A stretch of DNA of 64,000 nucleotides from Flavobacteriales bacterium (GCA_016721005.1 JADKJM010000018.1:62001-126000); one strand, 5' to 3'. Positions 1 through 8,111 are shown, numbered from the stretch's first letter. Program-made: numbers and translations. The notes: a model not told the origin generated them from the sequence alone.

Positions 1-707
1 CTGAACCACTGCAACTTGCCAAAGCCTTGGTCTTCGGGCACCACACTGAAGATGGGTGTTTCGATGGCCGGGATCACCAGCAACTTGCTTCGCAGTTTGA
101 AGCCGTAGCCCACCTTGAAGTGGAGTTGTCCGATGAGGTCCGGCGGGAAGTCGTGCTCGTTCAGAATCGGATCACCGGCGTGATCGTAGCGGCTGCCGAT
201 GCGGTAATCCGCGTTCGCGCCGAGGCTTAGTTGAACGAACTGGTAGTCGCGGACCTGAATGAATTTGTTCGCGTTCGCGCTCAGCGTTACAAAGCGCTCC
301 GCGAAAGTGCCGTCGCCGTTGAAAGTGGCGGATGAGTCCGCCCTGACCAACGTGCTCTCGTAAGATTCCGATCCGCGCAGGTTCTTGTATGCCAGCCCGA
401 GATCGAAGTAGTCCACGATCACCGGATCGCGCGTGAACCAGGTGGCGCCCGCACCGATGTAGAAGCCCAACCGACCATTGGGATCGTATGTGGCCGTGTA
501 TGAAGTATCACCAGAACGGAAGACCTCTTCCTCATCGTTCTTGAAACGCGGCAACGTATAGGTGATCCCCGGTTCCACGAACCAACCGATGCGCTTCGCC
601 GAGCCGTCAAGCGGAATGATGTCGGGACGTTTGCGCTCGAACAGGCGCTGCCCTTCGGCCTCAGAGACGGCAGCACAGAGTACGAGCAGTAGCACGATGT
701 ACTTCAC
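1..707 (-). CDS. Outer-membrane beta-barrel-like protein, 3' end outside window
   Basis: The frame is open from a GTG at 707 to the window edge, about 235 residues, with no stop. It begins with a hydrophobic signal peptide (VKYIVLLLVLCAAVSEAEG). Alternating polar and aromatic stretches follow (GFYIGAGATWF, YFDLGLAYKNL, QLSLGANADYRIGSRY, LHFKVGYGFKL), typical of antiparallel outer-membrane strands. I infer a porin-like or beta-barrel outer-membrane protein but recognise no specific family. It is the last gene seen of a minus-strand series that starts with the sigma factor at 5487. The start is uncertain because the frame is open further upstream. Confidence 0.55.
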   Translation of the reverse strand, partial: MKYIVLLLVLCAAVSEAEGQRLFERKRPDIIPLDGSAKRIGWFVEPGITYTLPRFKNDEEEVFRSGDTSYTATYDPNGRLGFYIGAGATWFTRDPVIVDYFDLGLAYKNLRGSESYESTLVRADSSATFNGDGTFAERFVTLSANANKFIQVRDYQFVQLSLGANADYRIGSRYDHAGDPILNEHDFPPDLIGQLHFKVGYGFKLRSKLLVIPAIETPIFSVVPEDQGFGKLQWF

Positions 708-853
708 CCAGCGAAAGTGTGATGATCCATGCTTGGAGAACGGCGAACACCTCGCGAAAGTGTCAACCCTATGATGTGGGTTCCGGTGGCAAGGACCAAG
801 AAGAAGGCCGCACCGGGTGATCCCGATGCGGCCTTCGCTACGATGAGATCCGA

Positions 854-2227
854 TCAGTGGATCACCTGTACCACTTTGGATACAGCATTCGCACCGGTGC
901 CGATGCGCACGACATAGGTGCCGTCGTACAACGTGCGCGTATCCAAGTGCCAGATCGTACTGCCCTGCGCAATGATCGCGTGGCGCACTTCCTTGCCGCC
1001 CATATCATAGAGGCTCATGTCCACATCCTCCCGCACGATACCGTTGATCTGGATCGCGATCAGATCGCTCGCCGGATTGGGAAACACGTTCACCGCAAAT
1101 GACACGTTCGCACTCTCCGGCACACCCACCGTCAGCGGGTTGAATGTCGTGGCGGATTCGGAGATCGAAGTGACGTTGCTCGCAGAGACCACACCATAGA
1201 ATGTGGGTCCCACAACGTATGGGTAGGCGGAGTTCCAGTTCGCGTCAACGGTGCAGAAGTACGCGTAGGTGCCACCGGGGTATTCGGGTGTCACACAGAA
1301 TCGGCCGTTGTGTACATCCATGTAGTAGGGCTCAGGGTGCGAGATGAACTCGTAGTCCTCGCGGAAGTAACCGAGTGGATATGTGGTGTTGATCGGCGCG
1401 CCGTTCGTTACGCTCTGTCCGGTGGGTGAAGTATTCCGGACCGTGATGCTGCGCAGCTGGTAACTCGACTGCATGCGCACCACTCCGCCGGTGCCGTCCG
1501 TGTTCGCGTAACCGTAAGCACCGTAGATCGGAAAGCCATCATAGGCGAAACCGAGCAGCGGCGAATGCTGCGCAGCATCGATCGCATACAAGCCATCTGC
1601 CGCATAGAGGTCGCACACATTGGAGATCACCACGAGGTCCAGGTTGAAGGCGCTCGGGTTCTGGTGGTGGTGGTAGTTGCCCATGGCCGGGTGCGCCTTG
1701 GAACAATCGAAGCCCGCGCGTTCGGCTGGGATCGCATCACGGTTCCAAGCCTGCGTTGCGCCCGGACCGCCGGGGCAGGTCGGATTACCCGGCCCGCCAC
1801 ATAAGGCGTTCGTTGTCGCGTTCCATGCCACGCCATCCCGGTAATCGAACAGCGCCACGCCATTGATGAACACGCCGATGTTACCTCCTGTGGTAGCCGT
1901 GGCCGTACCGGTGTTCTGCACCGGGTTCCGCGGGAACTTGAAGATCGCATTCCGGTCCGTGGCGAGCGATGGATTGCCATCAAGGAAGGGACCAGTGATG
2001 TAGGCCGGTATGCCGTGGGTATGCACATACGCCCAATTCGCAGAGTAGTCCACTTGCTGCACGTTGGCCAGGATCGCATCTTGAACAGGTGTCGAATTCC
2101 CCGCCACGTAATGCCGTCCCATGATGTTGGTGGTGTTGAACAACCAATCGGTGACGTTCGGCCCGAGTTGGGCAGAGGCCATCAACACACTAACGGTAGC
2201 GAACGTGGAGAGAAGCGATCGTTTCAT
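854..2227 (-). CDS. YHYH-domain protein with T9SS C-terminal sorting domain
   Basis: 457 residues from the ATG at 2227, chosen because MKRSLLSTFATVSVLMASAQ is a clear signal peptide; an upstream start would only add a poor leader. The middle holds a YHYH-type segment (GNYHHHQNP near residue 190) followed by FAYDGFPIYGAYGY, matching the YHYH domain family. The last ~70 residues (VFPNPASDL ... GTYVVRIG ... VVQVIH) are a T9SS sorting domain, so the product is probably exported and surface-attached or released. YHYH domains are of unknown biochemical role. The gene lies just downstream of the MbnP/MbnH-like pair, which suggests a shared metal-related function (inference). Confidence 0.85.
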   Translation of the reverse strand: MKRSLLSTFATVSVLMASAQLGPNVTDWLFNTTNIMGRHYVAGNSTPVQDAILANVQQVDYSANWAYVHTHGIPAYITGPFLDGNPSLATDRNAIFKFPRNPVQNTGTATATTGGNIGVFINGVALFDYRDGVAWNATTNALCGGPGNPTCPGGPGATQAWNRDAIPAERAGFDCSKAHPAMGNYHHHQNPSAFNLDLVVISNVCDLYAADGLYAIDAAQHSPLLGFAYDGFPIYGAYGYANTDGTGGVVRMQSSYQLRSITVRNTSPTGQSVTNGAPINTTYPLGYFREDYEFISHPEPYYMDVHNGRFCVTPEYPGGTYAYFCTVDANWNSAYPYVVGPTFYGVVSASNVTSISESATTFNPLTVGVPESANVSFAVNVFPNPASDLIAIQINGIVREDVDMSLYDMGGKEVRHAIIAQGSTIWHLDTRTLYDGTYVVRIGTGANAVSKVVQVIH

Positions 2228-2299
2228 GAGGGCTGGTTCTATGCGGTTGGTTTCGGTCGTTGGACGACATTCGTTGGGACATCCTTCGCGGCGCATGGT

Positions 2300-3496
2300 T
2301 CACTCGCGCGGAAAGGCATGATCGGGGTTGAAGCAGAATTCACGATCGCTCAGCGTGAGCAGAAAGGCGACAAGGTCGGTGCGTTCATTCTTGCTCAGGG
2401 TCACCCCATCACGCAACTCAGGAGCCAGCGTCCTGCCCTGCACCAATCCTTCCGCGTAATGATCGATCACTTGGCGAAGACTTTTGAAGCGCCCGTCGTG
2501 CATGTACGGAAAGGAGAACTCGACATTGCGAAGTGTAGGGATCTTGAACTTCAACGAGTCCGTTGGGTCGCCGGTGATCTTCATACGACCGAGGTCGTGA
2601 TATACCGTGTCAACTGCCAACCCGTTGTTCGCGAACGCACCGGTGGTGAACAACGGTGGGCGGTGGCAAGCGATACAGTGGGCCTTGAAGATCCGGTAGC
2701 CACTTGCCTCCTGATCGGTGAAGGTCTCCAAGCCTGCTTGCGCTCGGTCGTACTTCGAATTGGCGGAGATCAGCGTCAGTTCGAATTGCGAAAGTGCCTT
2801 CAACATCCGCTCTCCGGTGATCGTGGCATCGCCGAACGCGTCGTAGAACAAACCGGGATAACGACCGCTGCGACGAAGCTTCTCTACAACATGGGCGATG
2901 TCCTCCCCCATTTCGTCCGGGTGCGCGATCGGGGCAAGCGCTTGCACATCCAAATGGTTCACCGCGCCGTCCCACATCAACAAACCGCTCCAAGCCAGAT
3001 TCATCAACGCCGGTGAATTGCGCGTGCCGATGCGGTCGCGGATACCGTGACTCACGGCGTGGTCCACATGGGTGAATGCGGTGTAGGACAAGTGGCAGCT
3101 GCTGCACGACACGATGCTGTCCACTGAGAGGATGGGGTCGTAGAAGAGCTTGCGGCCAAGGGCGATGCCTTCCTTGGTCAAGGGGTTCTTTGAGAAGTCG
3201 TAGGTGGGGGCCGGCCATCCTGCGGGGATCTTCAGTTGCACCGGTTCGGGGTGCTGGGTGGTGGCAGCGATGAGCACGAACAGAAGAACTGCTGCGAGAA
3301 CGGGTTTTGTTCGGGAGAAGGGTGATCGCTGAAATGCAGAGATGAAAGAGTAACCGCAAAGGCGCCAAGACGCGAAGAAGCGCAGAGAAAGAATAGGAGT
3401 ACTGGGACGGGAAATGCCGCAGAGGTGTCCGCTGAAGCGGACGGCGGTAGCCCGACACTTCTTCAACACAACATTGCAGGTCGAACGTTCAGTCAT
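2300..3496 (-). CDS. Di-heme cytochrome c peroxidase family protein (MbnH/MauG-like)
   Basis: Two c-type heme motifs are visible, CSSCH near residue 131 and CIACH near residue 274, in a protein otherwise laid out like bacterial di-heme peroxidases (LGRKLFYDPILS, TRNSPALMNLAW, PYMHDGRFKSL). A hydrophobic export segment lies near residues 64-81. Because it directly follows an MbnP-like gene, the closest functional model is MbnH, which oxidises a tryptophan of MbnP to kynurenine, rather than a plain H2O2 peroxidase. The ATG at 3496 overlaps the MbnP stop, but the ~55 residues before the export helix come from sequence resembling an intergenic repeat (see 3340-3400), so the real start may be lower and non-ATG. 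Confidence 0.85.
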   Translation of the reverse strand: MTERSTCNVVLKKCRATAVRFSGHLCGISRPSTPILSLRFFASWRLCGYSFISAFQRSPFSRTKPVLAAVLLFVLIAATTQHPEPVQLKIPAGWPAPTYDFSKNPLTKEGIALGRKLFYDPILSVDSIVSCSSCHLSYTAFTHVDHAVSHGIRDRIGTRNSPALMNLAWSGLLMWDGAVNHLDVQALAPIAHPDEMGEDIAHVVEKLRRSGRYPGLFYDAFGDATITGERMLKALSQFELTLISANSKYDRAQAGLETFTDQEASGYRIFKAHCIACHRPPLFTTGAFANNGLAVDTVYHDLGRMKITGDPTDSLKFKIPTLRNVEFSFPYMHDGRFKSLRQVIDHYAEGLVQGRTLAPELRDGVTLSKNERTDLVAFLLTLSDREFCFNPDHAFPRE

Positions 3497-4184
3497 GGTC
3501 CGCGATGCTGAAAACCGACGCAGCCACGCGCGCCAATTCAACCGCTTCCTTGCTTGGGGACATGATCGCACAGCGCTCACCGGGTTTTGCTCGTTCAAGG
3601 AATGCAGCAACGTCCACATCGATGGCGATCGGTCCTTGAGCGGGCACAGCGAACCCGATCCGTTGCGCATTGAAGTACGGCGGCAAGTAGCCACCCAAGT
3701 GGAACTCGAATTGGTTCTTCAACGTCTCGCACTTCGTGCAAGTGCCTTCCAGTTTCCAATTGATGTAGCCGCTGTTCCACGCCCAGTACATGCCCTTGGT
3801 GGGATCGAGGTCGCCGCCGAAGGCACCGCTCACATTGGTGAGGCTATCGATGCCCAAGAGGAAGGAGATCGAGTCGACGTGGATCCCTTGTGGAACCATC
3901 AACGCTACTTCGAGCGATGAAGGAATTTCCGCATCGATCAAGTGACACGCCGGGTCCACAAAGCTGGTCCTGCCTTGGCCGTGCAACGTGATTTGGCTGA
4001 CATAGAAGCGCAATCGATCGATGGTCACCGGTGTTCCATCTGCCAACTTTACGGCCTGATGCAGCTGCAGTGCTTCCTTACTGAAGACCGGAACGAAGCC
4101 TACGTGCTTGATGAACGTTGCATCCTGCCCCGTGCAAGGGAGGAGGAAGCACAGCAGCACCGATAAGCAAACCGGGCGCAACAT
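3489..4184 (-). CDS. MbnP-like copper-binding periplasmic protein
   Basis: 231 residues with a signal peptide (MLRPVCLSVLLCFLLPCTGQ). The body matches the MbnP family: LRFYVSQITLHG, LLGIDSLTNVSGAFGGDLDP, then GMYWAWNSGYINWKLEG, the tryptophan-rich signature. In characterised MbnP one tryptophan is converted to kynurenine by the di-heme partner MbnH and helps bind copper; here the following gene encodes such a partner and overlaps by 8 bases. Two later cysteines (CTKCETL) could also bind metal. The family assignment is firm; the copper role is inferred from homologues. Confidence 0.82.
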   Translation of the reverse strand: MLRPVCLSVLLCFLLPCTGQDATFIKHVGFVPVFSKEALQLHQAVKLADGTPVTIDRLRFYVSQITLHGQGRTSFVDPACHLIDAEIPSSLEVALMVPQGIHVDSISFLLGIDSLTNVSGAFGGDLDPTKGMYWAWNSGYINWKLEGTCTKCETLKNQFEFHLGGYLPPYFNAQRIGFAVPAQGPIAIDVDVAAFLERAKPGERCAIMSPSKEAVELARVAASVFSIADHD

Positions 4185-4187
4185 GAT

Positions 4188-4664
4188 CTAGTCGCGCGGT
4201 GGCGGTGGGCGCTCACCCAATGTCGAATGCGAAAAGTAGCCAGCGAGGTCATCGACCAGCAAGTCGAAGTCCGCGCGCTGATCCGGACGGCACAACGAAC
4301 GCAGCGCCTCGAAGTGCGCGAAGTGCGTGGCCTCGATCGTCCGCTGCCCATTGCCGAGCACATTCAGGAGGGAGTCCTTCGCTGAACTGGTGGGGCTCTT
4401 CAGTTCCTGGTAGAGCGCACCGCGCGCTGTCTCCATATCCGCATCGCTGGCGCGGATCGCTACTTGGTGGTGCGCGATCAACTCATCGTAGGCCTTCACT
4501 TGTTCCGCATCGAAGTGCAAGCGTTCAATGATGATGGCCTTGGGCCCTTCACGGTTCGGTGGCCCAGAATGCCCGTGACGACCCTTCAACAACATGGCCA
4601 ATGTGCCGACATTCAACAACACCAGCACCACCACAGCTACACCGAGGAGCTTCACCTTAGTCAT
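4188..4664 (-). CDS. Spy/CpxP-like periplasmic metal-stress protein
   Basis: 158 residues with one N-terminal membrane or signal segment (VKLLGVAVVVLVLLNVGTLA), then a soluble, highly helical domain with LHFDAEQVKAYDEL near residue 50, reminiscent of the LTxxQ-type motifs of Spy/CpxP/heavy-metal-resistance proteins. In Bacteroidota such proteins often sit between an ECF sigma/anti-sigma pair and metal genes, as here: its start overlaps the upstream small membrane protein by 8 bases and MbnP follows after 3 bases. A periplasmic sensor or chaperone role is likely but inferred. Confidence 0.7.
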   Translation of the reverse strand: MTKVKLLGVAVVVLVLLNVGTLAMLLKGRHGHSGPPNREGPKAIIIERLHFDAEQVKAYDELIAHHQVAIRASDADMETARGALYQELKSPTSSAKDSLLNVLGNGQRTIEATHFAHFEALRSLCRPDQRADFDLLVDDLAGYFSHSTLGERPPPPRD

Positions 4665-4929
4665 GGTACAGTTGATTGGAAGCGCCCATGTTCATTCCGT
4701 CGGCAAGTTGCTTGACCCCGGCTTTCGAATTGCCGCTACCGCCGAACAGCACATAGGAATTGACCGCCAAGAGCATCACCATGACCATGCTGGTCGCGAG
4801 CACCCATGACCGTGAAGGGCGCGACTCTTGTCGGGCTGCGATCCGCGCCTCGATCCGCGTGAACAGGAAGGGTGGCGCATCCACACGCTCCACGCTGCCT
4901 AACAACTCATTGATCCGTTCTTCTTCCAT
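4657..4929 (-). CDS. Small single-pass membrane protein, possible anti-sigma factor
   Basis: 90 residues: a charged cytoplasmic N-terminus (MEEERINELLGSVERVD), one transmembrane helix (VLATSMVMVMLLAVNSYVLF, about residues 43-62) and a short C-terminal tail. The gene sits 30 bases downstream of an ECF sigma factor and overlaps the next gene. Position and topology are those of a short anti-sigma factor, but no zinc-binding HxxxCxxC motif is present, so the assignment is positional only. Confidence 0.55.
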   Translation of the reverse strand: MEEERINELLGSVERVDAPPFLFTRIEARIAARQESRPSRSWVLATSMVMVMLLAVNSYVLFGGSGNSKAGVKQLADGMNMGASNQLYHD

Positions 4930-4959
4930 CGCTTCGGTGGTTTGACGACGTTGATCGGC

Positions 4960-5487
4960 TCATCCTTCGTTCTCCAGTTCTTTCTTCATCTGCTGCCGTG
5001 CCCGTGAAAGCAGGGATTCCACCGCCTTCGGGCTCGTACCCATGACCTCGGCCACCTCGTTCTGCGAGAGGCCTTCCATGGTCTTCAGCAACAGAGCGGT
5101 CTTCTGTTGCGCGGGCAACTTGTTGATCCGCTGAAATATCCGCTCGGTCGCTTCGCGCTGCTCCAAATGCACGCCGGGGTGATCAAAGGCCGTGTCGGCG
5201 ATCCGGTCCGCTTCATCGCCCGTAAAACCAAGCATGCTCCACACCGAGCGCTTCGCGCGTTTCGCTGCCTTGATGCGATCCAGGCAACTGTTGATCGCGA
5301 TGCGGTAGATCCAGGTGCGCATTGCCGCTTCGCCGCGGAACTCGCCCATGCCGTCATGCACTTTCACGAAGACGTCCTGCGTCACCTCCTCCGCATCCTG
5401 CCGGTTCTGCACATAGTTCAGGCAGAGGTTGAACACCATGCGGGCATGGCGCTCATAGACTTCTCTGAATTCGGGATCGGTGGACAC
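4960..5487 (-). CDS. ECF-family RNA polymerase sigma factor
   Basis: 175 residues carrying both ECF regions: region 2 (ARMVFNLCLNYVQNRQDAEEVTQDVFVKVH, residues ~15-45, with the WIYRIAINSCLDRIKA core-binding end) and region 4 with a helix-turn-helix (LPAQQKTALLLKTMEGLSQNEVAEVM, then VESLLSRARQQMKKEL). It would direct RNA polymerase to a stress regulon. The gene heads a tight minus-strand series (small membrane protein, Spy-like, MbnP, MbnH, YHYH), suggesting it activates its own operon. The target promoter cannot be told from one site. Confidence 0.93.
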   Translation of the reverse strand: MSTDPEFREVYERHARMVFNLCLNYVQNRQDAEEVTQDVFVKVHDGMGEFRGEAAMRTWIYRIAINSCLDRIKAAKRAKRSVWSMLGFTGDEADRIADTAFDHPGVHLEQREATERIFQRINKLPAQQKTALLLKTMEGLSQNEVAEVMGTSPKAVESLLSRARQQMKKELENEG

Positions 5488-5521
5488 TGTGCCAAAGGAA
5501 GGGGGTCAGCCCTGCATCGCC

Positions 5522-6091
5522 CTACTTCCCGGATCTGAACCCGATGGCCGGGCGTTTCTTCGACACCTGAACCAGCAGGGCCCGGTTGTGTTCCTCCATT
5601 TGCATGCGCTTCAGCAGCTTGAAGATCACCTTGATGTCCCGACTGTTGTGACCGACCGTATTGCGCAGCTTCTCCAATGCGAGCAACAGGTCCTTGTGGT
5701 TTGCGAGCAGTTCACGGATCTTGGCGAACGCCCTGATGATCTGGATATTCACCGCGATCGCCGCAGCGCTGTTCAGCACGCTGGAGAGCATCAGTACACC
5801 GTGCTCGGTGAAGCAGTAGGGTGGATAGCGCAGGCCCATCCGGTCACCTGGATTGGAGGTCACGATCTGTGACCTCCAATGCTCAAGTTCCTCCTTGCTC
5901 ATCTCGAACATGAAATCATCGGGAAAGCGTTCGGCATTGCGCCGGACGGCCTGCTTGAGCGCCTTGGTCGGGACACCATAGAGCTCGGCAAGGTCACGGT
6001 CCAACATCACCTTGCAGCCACGCACTGTGTGGATCCTGCTTACGACCACTTCATCACTGATGATCGGGGCCTGCTTCGTGCGCTTGCTCAT
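5522..6091 (-). CDS. ORF6N domain-containing protein, intact copy
   Basis: 189 residues. The N-terminal ~90 residues are an ORF6N domain (VRGCKVMLDRDLAELYGVPTK, then FPDDFMFEMSKEE and CFTEHGVLMLSSVL), found in phage antirepressor-like and chromosomal DNA-binding proteins of Bacteroidota. The C-terminal part is charged and helical (EKLRNTVGHNSRDIKVIFKLLKRM). A second copy (7118-7657) is about two-thirds identical, including the DNA just upstream of its ATG, so the two arose by local duplication. The biological role is unknown; DNA binding is inferred from the domain. Confidence 0.85.
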   Translation of the reverse strand: MSKRTKQAPIISDEVVVSRIHTVRGCKVMLDRDLAELYGVPTKALKQAVRRNAERFPDDFMFEMSKEELEHWRSQIVTSNPGDRMGLRYPPYCFTEHGVLMLSSVLNSAAAIAVNIQIIRAFAKIRELLANHKDLLLALEKLRNTVGHNSRDIKVIFKLLKRMQMEEHNRALLVQVSKKRPAIGFRSGK

Positions 6092-6202
6092 GACGGGGAT
6101 GAACGTATCACATCGGCGCTAGCTGAGTACAGATCGAAGATCCGCGTGCGCGACGTACGGCATTGTCGTTCCGAAGATGAGTAGAGGGGTAACGACCGTA
6201 CC

Positions 6203-6239
6203 CTACTTCCCACGTTTGAACCCGATGGCTGGCTGCTTC
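6203..6239 (-). pseudogene. Detached 3' end of the second ORF6N gene
   Basis: These 37 bases encode KKQPAIGFKRGK and a TAG stop, matching the KKRPAIGFRSGK end of the intact ORF6N copy. Removing the IS element and one copy of its 3-bp target duplication joins them in frame to the gene at 7134-7657, giving a 186-residue original product (561 nt, divisible by three). They are therefore the piece cut off by the insertion. Confidence 0.85.
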
Positions 6240-6242
6240 TTA

Positions 6243-6256
6243 GAACCTGTTTGCAT
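6243..6256 (+). repeat. Left terminal inverted repeat of the IS
   Basis: GAACCTGTTTGCAT; a perfect 14-base match to the reverse complement of 7120-7133. The target duplication TTA lies immediately outside at 6240-6242. Confidence 0.93.
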
Positions 6257-7028
6257 TATCGAGTTGCGCGCCTGAGCAACAAGTGTATCATGGCGATCTG
6301 GACAAAGGCCTCGGCGTTGCAGGGCAGCACCTCATAGTCCTTGGATAGCCTGCGGGACCAGCCCAACCACGAGAGTGTTCGCTCCACGATCCAGCGTTTG
6401 GGAAGTACCACGAACTTGTGTTGCTCGGTCCGCTTCACCACTTGCATGGTCCAGCCGAACATGGCCAAGGTCCAGTCGATCAGCACGCCGGAGTATCCAC
6501 CATCCACGAACACGGTCTTGATCGTGGTGAAGGCGCAGTGCAAACGGATCAACACCGCACGAGCCCCTGCGCGATCCTGTATGCCCGCTGAATGCACCAC
6601 CACGGTCAACAGGTTGCCCATCGTATCCACGGCTATGTGGCGCTTACGGCCTTTGGTCCTCTTGCCCGCGTCATACCCCCGGTGCCCCCTTTTAGCGTGG
6701 TCTTCACGCTCTGGGAGTCAATGATCGCCACAGTGGGCGTGGCCCGCTTCCCGGCGCGTTCCCGTGCTCGTTCGCGCAGCGTGGTGAGCACCTGGTCCCA
6801 AACACCGCGCTCACGCATGCGCTTGAACTGGAAGTACAAAGTGATCCAGTTCCCGAACTCTTCAGGTACCTGGCGCCATTGACAACCGGTCTTGTTCACA
6901 TACAGGATCCCGTTCACCACCTGCCGTAGCTCATGCTTCAAGGGGCGGCCAGGCTTCTTCTTGGATCCCAGCAGCAAGGGTTCCAGCAATTCCCATTGCG
7001 CGCGCGTCAGATCGCTTCTGTATCCCAT
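6256..7028 (-). CDS. IS5-family transposase made by -1 frameshifting (orfA 6633-7028, orfB from 6256)
   Basis: The first frame (131 aa from 7028) has the DUF4096-type N-terminus (MGYRSDLTRAQWELLEPLL) and the first catalytic aspartate in IIDSQSVKTT. The second frame, open through 6256, carries the second aspartate in FVDGGYSG and the glutamate region WIVERTLSWLGWSRRL, completing a DDE nuclease. Joining the frames by one re-read base at 6685-6693 restores LKGGHRGYDAGKRTKGRKRH, the conserved sequence of full-length IS5/IS427 transposases; the total is 257 codons plus stop. Translated separately, neither half has all three catalytic residues. Confidence 0.9.
6685..6693 (-). promoter_or_regulatory. 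Candidate -1 ribosomal frameshift site in the transposase
   Basis: On the coding strand the run is AAAAGGGGG, read as AAA-GGG in the first frame. Slipping back one base here gives the family-consistent KGGHRGYDAG product. A G5 run at 6676-6680 just downstream is an alternative site but yields a less conserved junction (GGTGGYDAG). Confidence 0.75.
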
Positions 7029-7117
7029 GGTGAACGGTGCTTTTCTACACCGCTACGAATGGATCGATCATTCAGCAACAAGTCAAGATCCCAGCTCCAT
7101 CAGTTCTCAACACCACA

Positions 7118-7657
7118 CTATGCAAACAGGTTCTTAGGGATCTGTGCCAACAAGGCACGGTTGCGTTCTTCCTCCTGCATCCTCTTCAGCAGTTTGAAGA
7201 TCACCTTGATGTCCCGGCTGTTGTGACCGACCGTACCGCGCAGCTTTTCCAATTGGAGCAGGAGTTCATTGTGCGTGGAGAGCAGTTCACGCATTCGTGT
7301 GAACACACGGATGATCTGGATGTTGACATCGATCGCCGTCTCGCTGTTCAACACGCTCGATAGCATGGCCACTCCCTGCTCGGTGAACACCAGCGGAAGC
7401 TTTCTGCGACCACCCCAACTTGATATCACACTTTGTGATTTCAAGATCTCCCACTCCTCAACGGTCAAGGCGAACATGAAGTCCTCCGGAAACCGCCGCA
7501 GGTTCCTCTTGATGGCCTGATTCAGCGCACGAGTCTCCACTTGGTAAAGCTCAGCAAGGTCACTGTCCAACATCACCTTGTAGCCCCGCACCGTATGGAT
7601 CTTGGTCACCACCATTTCATCGCTGACGATCGGGGTCTGCTTGGTGCGCTTGCTCAT
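7118..7657 (-). CDS. ORF6N domain-containing protein, 3' end replaced by the IS
   Basis: 179 residues. ORF6N domain as in the copy at 5522-6091 (VRGYKVMLDSDLAELYQVET, FPEDFMFALTVEEWE, VFTEQGVAMLSSVL). The last four codons (NLFA) come from the IS terminal repeat and replace an 11-residue tail KKQPAIGFKRGK now stranded at 6203-6239. The domain itself is intact, so the product may still work. Both copies share the upstream sequence around ACGTATCACATCGGCGCTA, probably including their promoter. Confidence 0.85.
   Translation of the reverse strand: MSKRTKQTPIVSDEMVVTKIHTVRGYKVMLDSDLAELYQVETRALNQAIKRNLRRFPEDFMFALTVEEWEILKSQSVISSWGGRRKLPLVFTEQGVAMLSSVLNSETAIDVNIQIIRVFTRMRELLSTHNELLLQLEKLRGTVGHNSRDIKVIFKLLKRMQEEERNRALLAQIPKNLFA
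7120..7133 (-). repeat. Right terminal inverted repeat of the IS
   Basis: ATGCAAACAGGTTC on the plus strand, the exact complement of the left end; followed by the second TTA at 7134-7136. The end also supplies the new stop and last codons of the interrupted ORF6N gene. Confidence 0.93.
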
Positions 7658-7793
7658 GGCAGGGATAAACGTATCACATCGGCGCTACCTGATGTGGAAG
7701 GTCTGTCGTGATCACCTAAGAGTAGGGTCCTCGCCATCGCTTCGCTGAGCCTCGCGAGCGAGCGAGAGCCTGCAAAGACATAAACTGTTCCTC

Positions 7794-8111
7794 TCAAATG
7801 TCAACATACTCCACGACCCTGCCCGAGGGAATACACCTCAACAGCAAGCGATCCCTGCCAGAGTACTTGTGATAAGCACACTCGATAACCGCAATGGCCG
7901 AATTCCCTTGGAAAATGCTGTCATTGCGCAGGGTGAGCCGCACACCGTCAAAGTGCAGGAAGTCGCCGGGCATGCAGGGTGGCAAATCGTCGTAGTATTT
8001 CCATGTGTTGTGGCGAATGCGCTCATCCGAAATAGAGCACGCCTTGAACAATACAATGCACCCGACGATGACAACAGCTAGTGCCAGGGCTAGTGTTCGT
8101 CGCTTGGCCAT
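7794..8111 (-). CDS. Small hypothetical membrane-anchored protein
   Basis: 105 residues with an N-terminal hydrophobic helix (LALALAVVIVGCIVLFKACS) that may act as a lipoprotein-like or uncleaved anchor; the rest is a small soluble domain (NTWKYYDDLPPCMPGDFLHF near residues 35-54) exposed outside the inner membrane. No family recognised. It begins 5 bases after the kmo stop on the same strand, so it could be the last gene of the kynU-kmo transcript, though no function link is apparent. Confidence 0.55.
   Translation of the reverse strand: MAKRRTLALALAVVIVGCIVLFKACSISDERIRHNTWKYYDDLPPCMPGDFLHFDGVRLTLRNDSIFQGNSAIAVIECAYHKYSGRDRLLLRCIPSGRVVEYVDI

Larger units (their letters stand above)
6243..7133 (-). 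mobile_element. IS5-family insertion sequence (IS427-like), 891 bp, inserted in an ORF6N gene
   Basis: Both ends are seen: GAACCTGTTTGCAT at 6243-6256 and its exact reverse complement at 7120-7133 (14-bp perfect inverted repeats). A TTA triplet flanks each side (6240-6242 and 7134-7136), a 3-bp target duplication of TNA type as expected for this IS group. The only genes inside are the two overlapping transposase frames on the minus strand. The element looks complete and possibly active: no internal stop other than the expected frameshift. Confidence 0.93.

Noticed and set aside
2015..3016. 333-codon plus-strand ORF across the peroxidase and YHYH genes
   Set aside because: Antisense shadow: no family motif, no signal peptide, and the opposite strand has clear CxxCH heme motifs.
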